DNA of 5,970 bases from JAOUEE01 sp051011595 (GCA_051011595.1 JBPCTQ010000035.1:1-5970); one strand, 5' to 3'; positions 1 through 5,970 are shown, counted from the stretch's first letter. Notes: generated by a model from the sequence alone, not told the origin. Numbers and translations are program-made.

Positions 1-2
1 GC

Positions 3-1100
3 GAGGTAGTCGATGCAGTGGGTGAGAGCCTCCACATCGGCGGGGTCGATGGCGGGGAACAGGGCGATGCGGAGCTGGTTGCGGCCCAGCTTGCGGTACC
101 CGGCGGTGTCGAGGATGCCGTTGACCCGAAGCTGCTCGACCATGTCGTCGGCGGGCAGACGATCGTCGAAGTCGATGGTGGCGACGATGGGGCTGCGGTG
201 GGCGAGGTCGGTGACGAACGGGGCGGCGTACTCGCTCGCCTCGGCCCACCCGTAGATGGTGGCGGCCGACTGGTCGCATCGCCCCGCGGACCACTCGAGA
301 CCACCGTTGTTGTTGATCCAGTTCACCTGTTCCACGGCCAGGAACACCGTGGCCAGGGCCGGGGTGTTGTAGGTCTGGTCTTTGCGGCTGTTGTCGAGGG
401 CGATCTTCAAGTCGAGTGAGGCCGGGCACCACCGATCGCCGGCGGCGATGGACTCGATGCGCTCGATGGCGGCCGGTGAGCAGGCGGCCAGCCACAGTCC
501 ACCGTCGGAACCGAGAGCTTTCTGAGGGGCGAAGTAGTAGACGTCGGTCTGCCCGGCGTCGAAGCGCACGCCACCGGCGGCCGACGTGGCGTCGACCAGG
601 ACCAGCCCATCGTCGTCGGGTCGGCTGGGTTCGATGATCACTCCGGTCGACGTCTCGTTGTGGGGGTAGCAGTAGACGTCGACGTCGGATCCGGCTTGTA
701 CGTCGGGGCGCGAACCGGGAGCGGCTTCGACCACCTCGGGGGCGTCGAGGTGGGGCGCCGCGGCGGTGACGGCCGCGAACTTGGAGCTGAATTCGCCGTA
801 GCTGAGGTGGTGGGCCCGCCGCTCGATGAGGCCGAACGAGGCCGCATCCCAGAAGGCGGTGGATCCGCCGTTGCCGAGCAGCACCTCGTACCCATCGGGC
901 AGCGAGAAGAGCTCGGCCAGGCCGTTGCGCAGTTCGGCCACCTTGAACTGGACGGTGACGAAGCGGTGGCTGGTGCCCATGTAGGTGGTGCCGGTGTCGG
1001 CGAGGGCCTGGAGGGACTCGACCCGGACCTTGCCGGGACCCGAGCAGAATCGGCCATCGGCGGGGAGCAGGTCGGACGGGATCTCGATGGTTGCACTCAC
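3..1100 (-). CDS. serC: Phosphoserine aminotransferase, mycobacterial-type SerC (C-terminus cut by window edge)
   Basis: This PLP enzyme (fold type I) converts 3-phosphohydroxypyruvate plus glutamate to 3-phosphoserine plus 2-oxoglutarate. It is the second step of the phosphorylated serine pathway, in the cytosol. The reverse strand reads 366 codons without a stop. Visible marks are GPGKVR (res 22-27), GTSHR (42-46, His and Arg expected to hold the substrate phosphate), GNGGSTAFWDAA, HNETSTG (147-153), VDAT with Asp170 for the pyridine nitrogen, APQKALGSDGG with Lys194 as the Schiff-base lysine, and a late QLRIALFP whose Arg344 should bind the carboxylate. Remembered Mycobacterium tuberculosis SerC aligns along the whole length and ends about five residues further on, so little is missing. 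The GTG at 1100 is preferred because the next in-frame candidate upstream, a TTG at 1109, overlaps the likely -10 box, and no Shine-Dalgarno precedes either. The gene is divergent from the aminotransferase at 1300. Confidence 0.96.
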   Translation of the reverse strand, partial: MSATIEIPSDLLPADGRFCSGPGKVRVESLQALADTGTTYMGTSHRFVTVQFKVAELRNGLAELFSLPDGYEVLLGNGGSTAFWDAASFGLIERRAHHLSYGEFSSKFAAVTAAAPHLDAPEVVEAAPGSRPDVQAGSDVDVYCYPHNETSTGVIIEPSRPDDDGLVLVDATSAAGGVRFDAGQTDVYYFAPQKALGSDGGLWLAACSPAAIERIESIAAGDRWCPASLDLKIALDNSRKDQTYNTPALATVFLAVEQVNWINNNGGLEWSAGRCDQSAATIYGWAEASEYAAPFVTDLAHRSPIVATIDFDDRLPADDMVEQLRVNGILDTAGYRKLGRNQLRIALFPAIDPADVEALTHCIDYL

Positions 1101-1104
1101 GGCC

Positions 1105-1120
1105 GACAAGGTATCGGCCC
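1105..1120 (-). promoter_or_regulatory. Putative serC promoter -10 element giving a leaderless mRNA
   Basis: Read on the minus strand, the bases are GGGCCGATACCTTGTC. The hexamer TACCTT (1113-1108) fits the actinobacterial -10 pattern TANNNT, and seven bases separate it from the GTG start at 1100. That is the normal distance from a -10 box to the transcription start, so the mRNA would begin at or next to the start codon. No purine-rich ribosome site is seen, and no convincing -35 box lies about 17 bases upstream. The same element recurs before serA at 4921-4936, with 14 of 16 bases identical, which strengthens the call. Confidence 0.6.
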
Positions 1121-1170
1121 TCGGCCCCCACCCGCCCCCGTTTCCCGAGCGACCGCCTACGCCCCGCCCG

Positions 1171-1231
1171 AATCGCTTCTGGTAGTGCCGCGACACGCTC
1201 TGGCTGTCGCTGCACTACCAGAACGGTTTTT
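1171..1231. repeat. Long inverted repeat (hairpin) followed by a T-run, between divergent genes
   Basis: The arms TTCTGGTAGTGC (1177-1188) and GCACTACCAGAA (1212-1223) are perfect 12-base reverse complements. After one mismatch (1189/1211) pairing resumes for six more base pairs (1190-1195 with 1205-1210), leaving a 9-base loop at 1196-1204. As RNA the base can extend by five pairs (1171-1175 with 1224-1228, one of them U-G) across a bulged base at 1176. Five Ts at 1227-1231 follow on the plus strand, so it has the form of an intrinsic terminator reading toward the aminotransferase gene. No gene ends here, because both neighbours start on either side of it. It may be a leader attenuator, an insulator, a protein-binding site, or a copy of a dispersed palindromic (REP- or MITE-like) element. 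The structure is certain but the role is not. Confidence 0.85.
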
Positions 1232-1289
1232 GGGTGGGCATGGGCGGGGGTGGCCGTGCAACACTCGGCGCCGGTCCATCCCTTCAGTC

Positions 1290-1293
1290 GGAG
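1290..1293 (+). promoter_or_regulatory. Ribosome binding site deciding the aminotransferase start
   Basis: GGAG lies six bases before the ATG at 1300. It supports that start over the longer in-frame GTG at 1234, whose extra 22 residues are Gly-rich and unlike the family. Confidence 0.6.
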
Positions 1294-1299
1294 CACCTC

Positions 1300-2508
1300 A
1301 TGTCCGAGCAGCAACGCATCGCCACCCGGGTCGCCGCCATCGCCGAATCGGCCACCCTGGCCGTGTCCAGTAAGGCCAAGGCGCTCAAGGCCGCCGGTGA
1401 GCCGGTCATCGGTTTCGGGGCCGGCGAACCCGACTTCGCCACCCCCGACCACATCGTCGAAGCGGCCGTGGTGGCCGCTCGTGACCCCAAGAATCACAAG
1501 TACAGCCCCGCGCCCGGCCTTCCCGAGCTACGGGAGGCGGTGGCGGCCAAGACCATGCGCGACTCGGGGTATGCCTGCACGGCCGACCAGGTCCTCATCA
1601 CCAACGGCGGCAAACACGCGGTCTACAACACCCTGCTCACCCTCCTCGACGACGGTGACGAGTTGTTGTTGCCGGCCCCGTACTGGACCACCTACCCCGA
1701 GCCGGTGGGTCTCGCCGGTGGCACCGCCGTGGTGTTGCCCACCGACGCGGCCAGTGGTTTCCGGGTCACCGTCGACCAGCTCGAGGCGGCCTACACGCCG
1801 CGTACCAAAGCCCTGCTCTTCGTCTCTCCGTCCAACCCCACCGGTGCGGTCTATCCCCGAGACGAGATCGAAGCCATCGGCCGGTGGGCGGTCGACAAGG
1901 GCATATGGGTCATCACCGACGAGATCTACGAACACTTGGTCTACGACGGCAACGAGCACCACAGCCTGCCGGTGGTGGTCCCCGAGATCACCGACCGCTG
2001 TGTGGTGCTCAATGGTGTGGCCAAGACCTACGCCATGACCGGTTGGCGGGTGGGCTGGATGATCGGACCCACCGATGTCATCAAGGCGGCGGGCAACCTC
2101 CAGAGCCACGCCACCTCCAACGTGGCCAACGTGTCGCAGCGGGCGGCGCTGGCCGCCGTCGAGGGGCCACTCGACGCCGTGTTCGAGATGCGCGAGGCCT
2201 TCGACCGTCGCCGCCGGAACATGTACGCCATGCTCTCGGCCATCGACGGCATGGTTGTGGTCGAACCGCAGGGCGCGTTCTACGCCTTCCCGTCGCTGGA
2301 GGCATTCCTCGGCCGTCGTTTCGGTGATCACACGCCGACCACCACCGTCGAGCTGGCCAGTGTGCTGCTCGACGAAGCCAAGGTGGCCATCGTCCCCGGC
2401 GAGGCCTTCGGGGCGCCCGGATACGCCCGCCTGTCGTTCGCTCTGGGTGACGACGACCTGGGCGAGGGCATCACCCGCATCGGCGACTTCTTGTCGGCCG
2501 CCGGCTGA
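1300..2508 (+). CDS. Pyridoxal-phosphate aspartate-type aminotransferase (class I/II, Thermus-like AT-Ib group)
   Basis: This 402-residue cytosolic PLP enzyme probably exchanges the amino group between aspartate and 2-oxoglutarate. Several relatives also act on prephenate or aromatic amino acids, so the exact substrate is open. It begins with the family's typical S-x-K-A-K-A-L segment and a GAGEPDFATPDH block. It then shows ITNGGKHAVYN, whose Lys105 aligns with a lysine thought to contact the substrate's distal carboxylate in Thermus AspAT. Next come SPSNPTGAVY (Asn179), ITDEIYEHLVYDG (Asp207, Tyr210), the Schiff-base lysine in NGVAKTYAMTGWR (Lys242), and a C-terminal ARLSFA (Arg377) expected to bind the alpha-carboxylate. 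Length and motif order match Thermus aspartate aminotransferase closely, including the GWRVGW stretch after the lysine. It is divergent from serC and sits 11 bases before the peptidase gene. I assign no symbol, because aspC, aspB and aat are used loosely for this group. Confidence 0.92.
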   Translation: MSEQQRIATRVAAIAESATLAVSSKAKALKAAGEPVIGFGAGEPDFATPDHIVEAAVVAARDPKNHKYSPAPGLPELREAVAAKTMRDSGYACTADQVLITNGGKHAVYNTLLTLLDDGDELLLPAPYWTTYPEPVGLAGGTAVVLPTDAASGFRVTVDQLEAAYTPRTKALLFVSPSNPTGAVYPRDEIEAIGRWAVDKGIWVITDEIYEHLVYDGNEHHSLPVVVPEITDRCVVLNGVAKTYAMTGWRVGWMIGPTDVIKAAGNLQSHATSNVANVSQRAALAAVEGPLDAVFEMREAFDRRRRNMYAMLSAIDGMVVVEPQGAFYAFPSLEAFLGRRFGDHTPTTTVELASVLLDEAKVAIVPGEAFGAPGYARLSFALGDDDLGEGITRIGDFLSAAG

Positions 2509-2511
2509 GGA
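2507..2511 (+). promoter_or_regulatory. Ribosome binding site for the S9 peptidase, overlapping the upstream stop codon
   Basis: GAGGA overlaps the TGA stop of the aminotransferase and ends eight bases before the GTG at 2520. This arrangement suggests that the two genes are translated from one mRNA. Confidence 0.45.
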
Positions 2512-2519
2512 CGGTCGCC

Positions 2520-4373
2520 GTGGGCCAGACCCTGCCGTACGGCTCGTGGCCGTCGCCCATCACCGCCCGGTCGCTGGTGGCGGGCGCCGTCGGCATCAGC
2601 GAGGTCGTCCCCGACGGCGACGACATCTGGTGGGCCGAGTCCCGGCCCGATGAAGGCGGTCGGGTGGTCCTGGTGCGGTGGCGCGCCGGCGAGCTGACTG
2701 AGATGACGCCGGCCGACTGCTCGGTGCGCACCCTGGTGCACGAGTACGGCGGCGGTTCCTGGTGGGTCGAGGCCGGTGTGGTGTTCTATGTCGATCTGGC
2801 CGACCAGCGGCTCCGGCGGCTCGACACGGCCGTTCCCAGCGCCGAGCCACAGTTCCTCACGCCCACCGCCGACATCGAGCGTGGGCTGCGGTACGCCGAC
2901 GGCCGACCCACGCCGGACGGGTCGTGGTACGTCTGCGTCAGGGAACAACACCACGGTGATGGCACCGAGGCCACCAACGAGGTCGTGGCCGTGGCCACCG
3001 ATGGCTCGATGCAGGTCGACGTCCTGGTGTCGGGGGCCGACTTCTACGCCTGCCCCCGTCCGTCGCCCGACGGCACCCGGCTGGCCTGGGTGCAGTGGAA
3101 CCACCCCAACATGCCCTGGGACGACACCGAGTTGTGGACGGCCGACATGGGCGTCGGCGCTCTCACCGGCGGCACGCCCCAGGCCGGAGGAGTGGGCCAG
3201 TCGGTGTGGCAGCCCGAGTGGAGTCCCTCCGGTGAACTGCACTGGCTGAGCGACATCGACGACTTCTGGAAGCTGTACCGCTCCGGGTCCGACACTCCGG
3301 TGCTCGACGGGCCGGGCGAGATCAGCTGCCCTGGTTGGGTGTTCGGTACCAGCCGGTACACCTTCCTCGACGACGGCGCCGCTGTGGCCGTCTGGTACCA
3401 CGACGGTGCCGAACACCTGGCCGGATACCCCGAGCTCACCATGTTCGGCACGGTTCGCAGCCACGGCTCCCAGCCGGTGTTCGCTGGCGCATCGTGGGCC
3501 GACGAGACCAGTGTGGTGGCCGGACCCACCGTCATCCGGGCCGCTCGCGACCATGGCGTGGCTGCCGGTTTCCTGCCCGACGCCGAGGCCATCACCTTCC
3601 CCACCACCGGCAACGATCACGCTCGGGCGCTGTACTACGCCCCCGCCCATCCCGACGTCGATGGCCCGGCCGACGAGCGTCCGCCGCTACTGGTGCTGGC
3701 CCATGGAGGGCCCACCAGCAACGCCCGCACCCAACTCGATCTGGCCAAGCGCTACTGGACCAGCCGCGGGATCGCGGTGGTCGACGTCGACTATCGCGGC
3801 AGCGTGGGATACGGGCGCGCCTACCGTCAGAAGCTGAACGGACAGTGGGGTATTGCCGACGTCGACGACTGTGTGGCCGCCGCTCACTTCCTGGTGGGGC
3901 GAGGCGACGTCGACGGCGATCGGCTCATGATCAAGGGAGGCAGTGCGGGGGGTTTCACCGTGCTGGCCGCGCTGGCCTTCCACGACGTGTTCGCGGCCGG
4001 CGCCAGCCGGTACGGCGTGGCCGACCTGGAGGTGCTGGCCACGGACACCCACAAGTTCGAGAGCCGTTATCTCGACACGCTGGTGGGGCCGTACCCGGAG
4101 GCTCGCGACGTCTACGTCGCTCGGTCGCCCATCCACCACGTGGCCTCGTTGTCGGCCCCGATGATCGTGCTCCAGGGCAGCGACGATGCCATCGTGCCGC
4201 CCAACCAGAGCCGCATGATCGTCGAGGCCCTCGAGGCCAAAGGTGTGCGGGTCGAGTACCTCGAGTTCGAGGGAGAACAACACGGTTTCCGCCAGGCCGA
4301 CAACATCGTGGCCGCGCTGGAGGCCGAGCTGGCTTTCTTCGGTGAGGTCCTTGGCTTCGAGCCTGTGCCCTGA
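2520..4373 (+). CDS. S9-family serine peptidase (prolyl oligopeptidase / acylaminoacyl-peptidase-like)
   Basis: This 617-residue protein has no signal peptide or membrane segment, so it probably cleaves short peptides in the cytosol. Roughly residues 1-365 look like the beta-propeller that gates the active site in this family, with propeller-style stretches such as PSPDGTRLAWVQW. The alpha/beta-hydrolase domain follows, with HGGP (395-398) near the oxyanion region, DYRGSVGYG (424-432), the nucleophile Ser475 in KGGSAGG, Asp556 in LQGSDDAIVPP, and His588 in EGEQHGF. The triad order Ser-Asp-His and its spacing are those of family S9. The first residues (YGSWPSPITA) resemble the usual N-terminus of actinobacterial COG1506 proteins, which supports the GTG start 11 bases after the aminotransferase stop. 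Specificity (dipeptidyl, acylaminoacyl or oligopeptidase) cannot be read from sequence. The gene is probably co-transcribed with the aminotransferase, and its end faces the small gene at 4393. Confidence 0.93.
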   Translation: MGQTLPYGSWPSPITARSLVAGAVGISEVVPDGDDIWWAESRPDEGGRVVLVRWRAGELTEMTPADCSVRTLVHEYGGGSWWVEAGVVFYVDLADQRLRRLDTAVPSAEPQFLTPTADIERGLRYADGRPTPDGSWYVCVREQHHGDGTEATNEVVAVATDGSMQVDVLVSGADFYACPRPSPDGTRLAWVQWNHPNMPWDDTELWTADMGVGALTGGTPQAGGVGQSVWQPEWSPSGELHWLSDIDDFWKLYRSGSDTPVLDGPGEISCPGWVFGTSRYTFLDDGAAVAVWYHDGAEHLAGYPELTMFGTVRSHGSQPVFAGASWADETSVVAGPTVIRAARDHGVAAGFLPDAEAITFPTTGNDHARALYYAPAHPDVDGPADERPPLLVLAHGGPTSNARTQLDLAKRYWTSRGIAVVDVDYRGSVGYGRAYRQKLNGQWGIADVDDCVAAAHFLVGRGDVDGDRLMIKGGSAGGFTVLAALAFHDVFAAGASRYGVADLEVLATDTHKFESRYLDTLVGPYPEARDVYVARSPIHHVASLSAPMIVLQGSDDAIVPPNQSRMIVEALEAKGVRVEYLEFEGEQHGFRQADNIVAALEAELAFFGEVLGFEPVP

Positions 4374-4392
4374 TTGGTGTCTGCGGGCGGGC

Positions 4393-4791
4393 CTAGGCTT
4401 TCGCCGGCGGGCTGGTGACGGTGACGGTGACCGGTTTACTGGCCGGATCGACATCGACTGTCACTTTGCCGTCGGTGGCGTTATCGGTCCACACGAAGGA
4501 GATGCCGGTCCCGGACTTTCTCGCCGCCTTGATGGCTTTGATGATCGCGGTCTTGAGCTTGGGGCCCACGTTCGGGTCGTTGGGCCACCAGATGCCTGCC
4601 AACCAGTCTTGCTTGAAGTGGTCGCGCTCGTCCTGGTTGACCACCATCAGGCTGCTGGTCTTGGCTACCTTCGCCATGTCGTCGCTGGATTTCAGGTTGG
4701 CCAGAGCCGTGTCGTAGATGGACGGGTCCATGTTGCCGCTGAACACCATGTTCAGCTCCTGGAACAGCTTCGTGCCCTGTGAACGTGTCAT
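4393..4791 (-). CDS. Uncharacterised 132-residue protein
   Basis: I do not recognise this protein. It starts with MTRSQGTKLFQEL and has no signal peptide or transmembrane segment. Residues 1-50 look helical and polar, the middle has a tryptophan-rich stretch (DWLAGIWWPNDPN, about 62-74), and a lysine/alanine-rich helix follows (about 77-93). The C-terminus then turns to beta-like alternation (ISFVWTDN, KVTVDVD, VTVTVTSPP). The ATG at 4791 is chosen because AAGGGG (4804-4799) precedes it by seven bases and a strong promoter lies further upstream. A longer in-frame reading back to 4959 would be low-complexity and would run across the serA promoter. Its GC is about 60% in four 60-base blocks I counted, against 67-75% in three blocks of neighbouring genes. 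The gene is convergent with the peptidase (19 bases between stops) and divergent from serA. The reading frame, ribosome site and promoter together make it likely to be real. Confidence 0.8.
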   Translation of the reverse strand: MTRSQGTKLFQELNMVFSGNMDPSIYDTALANLKSSDDMAKVAKTSSLMVVNQDERDHFKQDWLAGIWWPNDPNVGPKLKTAIIKAIKAARKSGTGISFVWTDNATDGKVTVDVDPASKPVTVTVTSPPAKA

Positions 4792-4798
4792 GTCATCA

Positions 4799-4804
4799 CC
4801 CCTT
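4799..4804 (-). promoter_or_regulatory. Ribosome binding site of the uncharacterised small gene
   Basis: On the minus strand AAGGGG lies seven bases before the ATG at 4791. It decides this start over the other ATG at 4796, which is out of frame and meets a stop two codons later. Confidence 0.65.
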
Positions 4805-4840
4805 GTGGGCGGGGAGCCCCTTGCGCCGCCGCCACCAACG

Positions 4841-4868
4841 ACCGTAACAACAGGGTGTTTCGTGTCAA
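4841..4868 (-). promoter_or_regulatory. Sigma-70-type promoter for the uncharacterised small gene
   Basis: On the minus strand a perfect TTGACA (4868-4863) is followed after 16 bases by TACGGT (4846-4841), which fits TANNNT. Transcription would begin near 4834, giving a leader of about 40 bases that contains the AAGGGG ribosome site. This is the only promoter in the window with a consensus -35 box, which suggests vegetative and rather strong expression. Confidence 0.65.
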
Positions 4869-4920
4869 CTGAGACTGGGGTTCGGCTCGGCGTCGGGCCC
4901 GCTGGGGATGGCGCGGCACG

Positions 4921-4936
4921 GGCCCGATAGCTTGTC
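4921..4936 (+). promoter_or_regulatory. Putative serA promoter -10 element giving a leaderless mRNA
   Basis: The bases GGCCCGATAGCTTGTC contain TAGCTT (4928-4933), a TANNNT -10 box six bases before the ATG at 4940. No Shine-Dalgarno is present between it and the start, so translation is probably leaderless. There is no clear -35 box. The element matches the one in front of serC (1120-1105, minus strand) at 14 of 16 positions, with the start codon at almost the same distance. Confidence 0.6.
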
Positions 4937-4939
4937 CCG

Positions 4940-5970
4940 ATGGCTCGAATCCTGGTCACCGAGAAGATCGCCGCCGCCGGTCTCGACGCCCTGCGCGAGG
5001 CCGGTCACGAGGTCGACATCCAGACCGGGCTCGACGACGCCGGTGTGCGCCAAGCCATCGTCGGTGCCCATGCCCTCATCATCCGGTCTGCCACCCAGGT
5101 GACCGCCGACGTGCTGGCGGCGGGCGACGAATTGTTGGTGGTCGGGCGGGCCGGCATCGGGCTCGACAACGTCGACGTCGATGCCGCCACCGATCAGGGG
5201 GTGATGGTCGCCAACGCCCCGCAGTCCAACACCCTCACCACGGCCGAACACACCATGGCCATGCTGTTGGCCCAGGCCCGCAACATTCCCCAGGCCCACA
5301 CCGCCCTCAAGTCGGGCCGGTGGGAGCGGTCCAATTGGGAGGGAGTCGAAGTCGCCGACAAGACACTCGGCATCGTCGGCCTGGGTCGGATCGGCAAGCT
5401 GGTGGCGCAGCGGGCCATGGCGTTTGGGATGAACCTCATCGCTTATGACCCCTACGTGTCGGCCGACCGGGCTCGGCAGATCAACGTCGAGCTCATCGAA
5501 GACCTGGCCGACCTGGTGGCGGCGTCGGACTTCATCACCCTGCACCTGGTGAAGACGCCCGAGACCGTGAACCTCTTCGACGCCGAGATGTTGGCCCGAG
5601 CCAAACCCACCCTCCGCATCGTCAACGTCAGTCGGGGCGGCATCATCGACGAGCAGGCCCTGGCCGATGCCATCGCGGCCGGCACCGTGGGCGGCGCGGC
5701 CCTCGACGTCTTCGCCTCCGAGCCCACCACCGAGTCACCGTTGTTCGGCCTCGACCAGGTGGTCGTCACCCCCCATCTCGGTGCCAGCACGCGCGAGGCC
5801 CAGGACAAGGCCGGGATCTCGATCGCCGAGCAGGTGGGTCTGGCCCTGGCCGGCGACTTCGTGCCCTTCGCCGTCAACGTCGACGCCCGCGAGGTGGCCG
5901 AGGCGGTGCGGCCCTTCCTGCCGCTGGCCGAGAAGCTGGGTGCCATGTTCGCCGCCCTGTGTGATGCCCT
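4940..5970 (+). CDS. serA: D-3-phosphoglycerate dehydrogenase SerA, long form (C-terminus cut by window edge)
   Basis: This NAD-dependent enzyme oxidises 3-phosphoglycerate to 3-phosphohydroxypyruvate, the committed step of serine synthesis. Its product is the substrate of SerC at the other end of this window. The 343 complete codons start with ARILVTEKIA and include VGRAGIGLDNVD, the Rossmann signature GLGRIG (res 147-152), and Asp170 in AYDPY, which should hold the NAD ribose. The catalytic trio is Arg232 in NVSRGG, Glu261 in LDVFASEP, and His279 in TPHLGAS. After about residue 305 the sequence continues past the catalytic core (VPFAVNVDAREV and on), matching the start of the intervening domain of mycobacterial SerA. 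A form of over 500 residues with an intervening domain and a C-terminal ACT domain is therefore expected, though those parts lie outside the window. The ATG at 4940 follows a -10 box by six bases, implying a leaderless message. The gene is divergent from the small gene at 4791. Confidence 0.96.
   Translation, partial: MARILVTEKIAAAGLDALREAGHEVDIQTGLDDAGVRQAIVGAHALIIRSATQVTADVLAAGDELLVVGRAGIGLDNVDVDAATDQGVMVANAPQSNTLTTAEHTMAMLLAQARNIPQAHTALKSGRWERSNWEGVEVADKTLGIVGLGRIGKLVAQRAMAFGMNLIAYDPYVSADRARQINVELIEDLADLVAASDFITLHLVKTPETVNLFDAEMLARAKPTLRIVNVSRGGIIDEQALADAIAAGTVGGAALDVFASEPTTESPLFGLDQVVVTPHLGASTREAQDKAGISIAEQVGLALAGDFVPFAVNVDAREVAEAVRPFLPLAEKLGAMFAALCDA

Noticed and set aside
1234..1299. 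N-terminal extension of the aminotransferase from a GTG at 1234
   Set aside because: The added 22 residues are Gly-rich and absent from the family. The ATG at 1300 has a GGAG site six bases upstream and gives the usual length.
1171..1299. T-box or other known riboswitch ahead of the aminotransferase
   Set aside because: There is no T-box consensus or recognisable aptamer core. Only a single hairpin is visible.
660..1373. Plus-strand open frame of 237 codons across serC and the intergenic region
   Set aside because: It is antisense to serC, whose motifs are complete, and it has a Gly/Val-rich sequence that resembles nothing known.
1528..2331. 267-codon minus-strand open frame opposite the aminotransferase
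   Set aside because: It is a shadow of a clear PLP aminotransferase, with low-complexity composition and no motif or ribosome site.
2328..3650. 440-codon open frame on the minus strand opposite the peptidase
   Set aside because: It is antisense to a gene with an intact S9 triad. Its translation is Gly/Val/His-rich without any family motif, which is typical of the antisense frame of high-GC genes.
4391..4398. Palindrome GCCTAGGC at the end of the small gene
   Set aside because: It is eight bases with no loop and no T-run, it spans a stop codon, and it is expected by chance in high-GC DNA.
4414..4431. Three tandem copies of GGTGAC
   Set aside because: They lie inside the small gene and simply encode alternating Val/Thr. 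Three hexamers are too few to call a meaningful repeat array.
4792..4959. N-terminal extension of the small protein to 4959
   Set aside because: It would cover its own TTGACA promoter and the serA start region. The added residues are Pro/Arg/Gly-rich, and the ATG at 4791 has a clear ribosome site.
4865..5545. 226-codon minus-strand open frame opposite serA
   Set aside because: It is antisense to the SerA catalytic domain and shows only compositional bias.
1..5970. tRNA, rRNA, CRISPR array, transposase or phage genes
   Set aside because: Nothing with the expected sequence signatures or spaced direct repeats was seen. Almost all of the window is accounted for by five protein genes.

Overview
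This is a 5,970-base piece of a high-GC bacterial chromosome, most likely from an actinobacterium and perhaps from the Acidimicrobiia. The lineage call is an inference. It rests on the GC-rich codon use, a phosphoserine aminotransferase of the mycobacterial type, the long-form 3-phosphoglycerate dehydrogenase, and two genes that appear to be read from leaderless, actinobacterial-style promoters. Nothing in the window looks phage-like, plasmid-like or like a defence system. It reads as core metabolism with one unrecognised small gene.

Layout: (1) 3-1100, minus strand: serC, phosphoserine aminotransferase, whose last few codons lie beyond the left edge. (2) 1101-1299: divergent intergenic region. 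It holds a serC promoter-like motif and a long near-perfect inverted repeat followed by five Ts. (3) 1300-2508, plus: an aspartate-type aminotransferase of the Thermus/AT-Ib-like group. (4) 2520-4373, plus: a cytosolic S9-family (prolyl oligopeptidase-like) serine peptidase, 11 bases behind the aminotransferase and probably in the same operon. (5) 4393-4791, minus: a 132-residue protein I do not recognise, convergent with the peptidase and preceded by a near-consensus promoter. (6) 4792-4939: divergent intergenic region with two opposed promoters. (7) 4940 to the right edge, plus: serA, D-3-phosphoglycerate dehydrogenase, cut inside the domain after its catalytic region.

Functionally, SerA and SerC catalyse the first two steps from 3-phosphoglycerate to serine, so the two ends of the window belong to one pathway. 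The glutamate that SerC consumes and the 2-oxoglutarate it releases are also typical substrates and products of aspartate aminotransferase, so the divergent pair serC/aminotransferase is metabolically coherent. No serB (phosphoserine phosphatase) is visible.

The most interesting observations are these. serC and serA carry an almost identical 16-base element (14 of 16 identical) ending a few bases before their start codons, which suggests shared, leaderless expression although the genes are 3.8 kb apart on opposite strands. A long hairpin sits in the serC/aminotransferase gap, where neither flanking gene ends. The small gene is an orphan with lower GC and a strong promoter. I did not find convincing evidence of a new multi-gene system.
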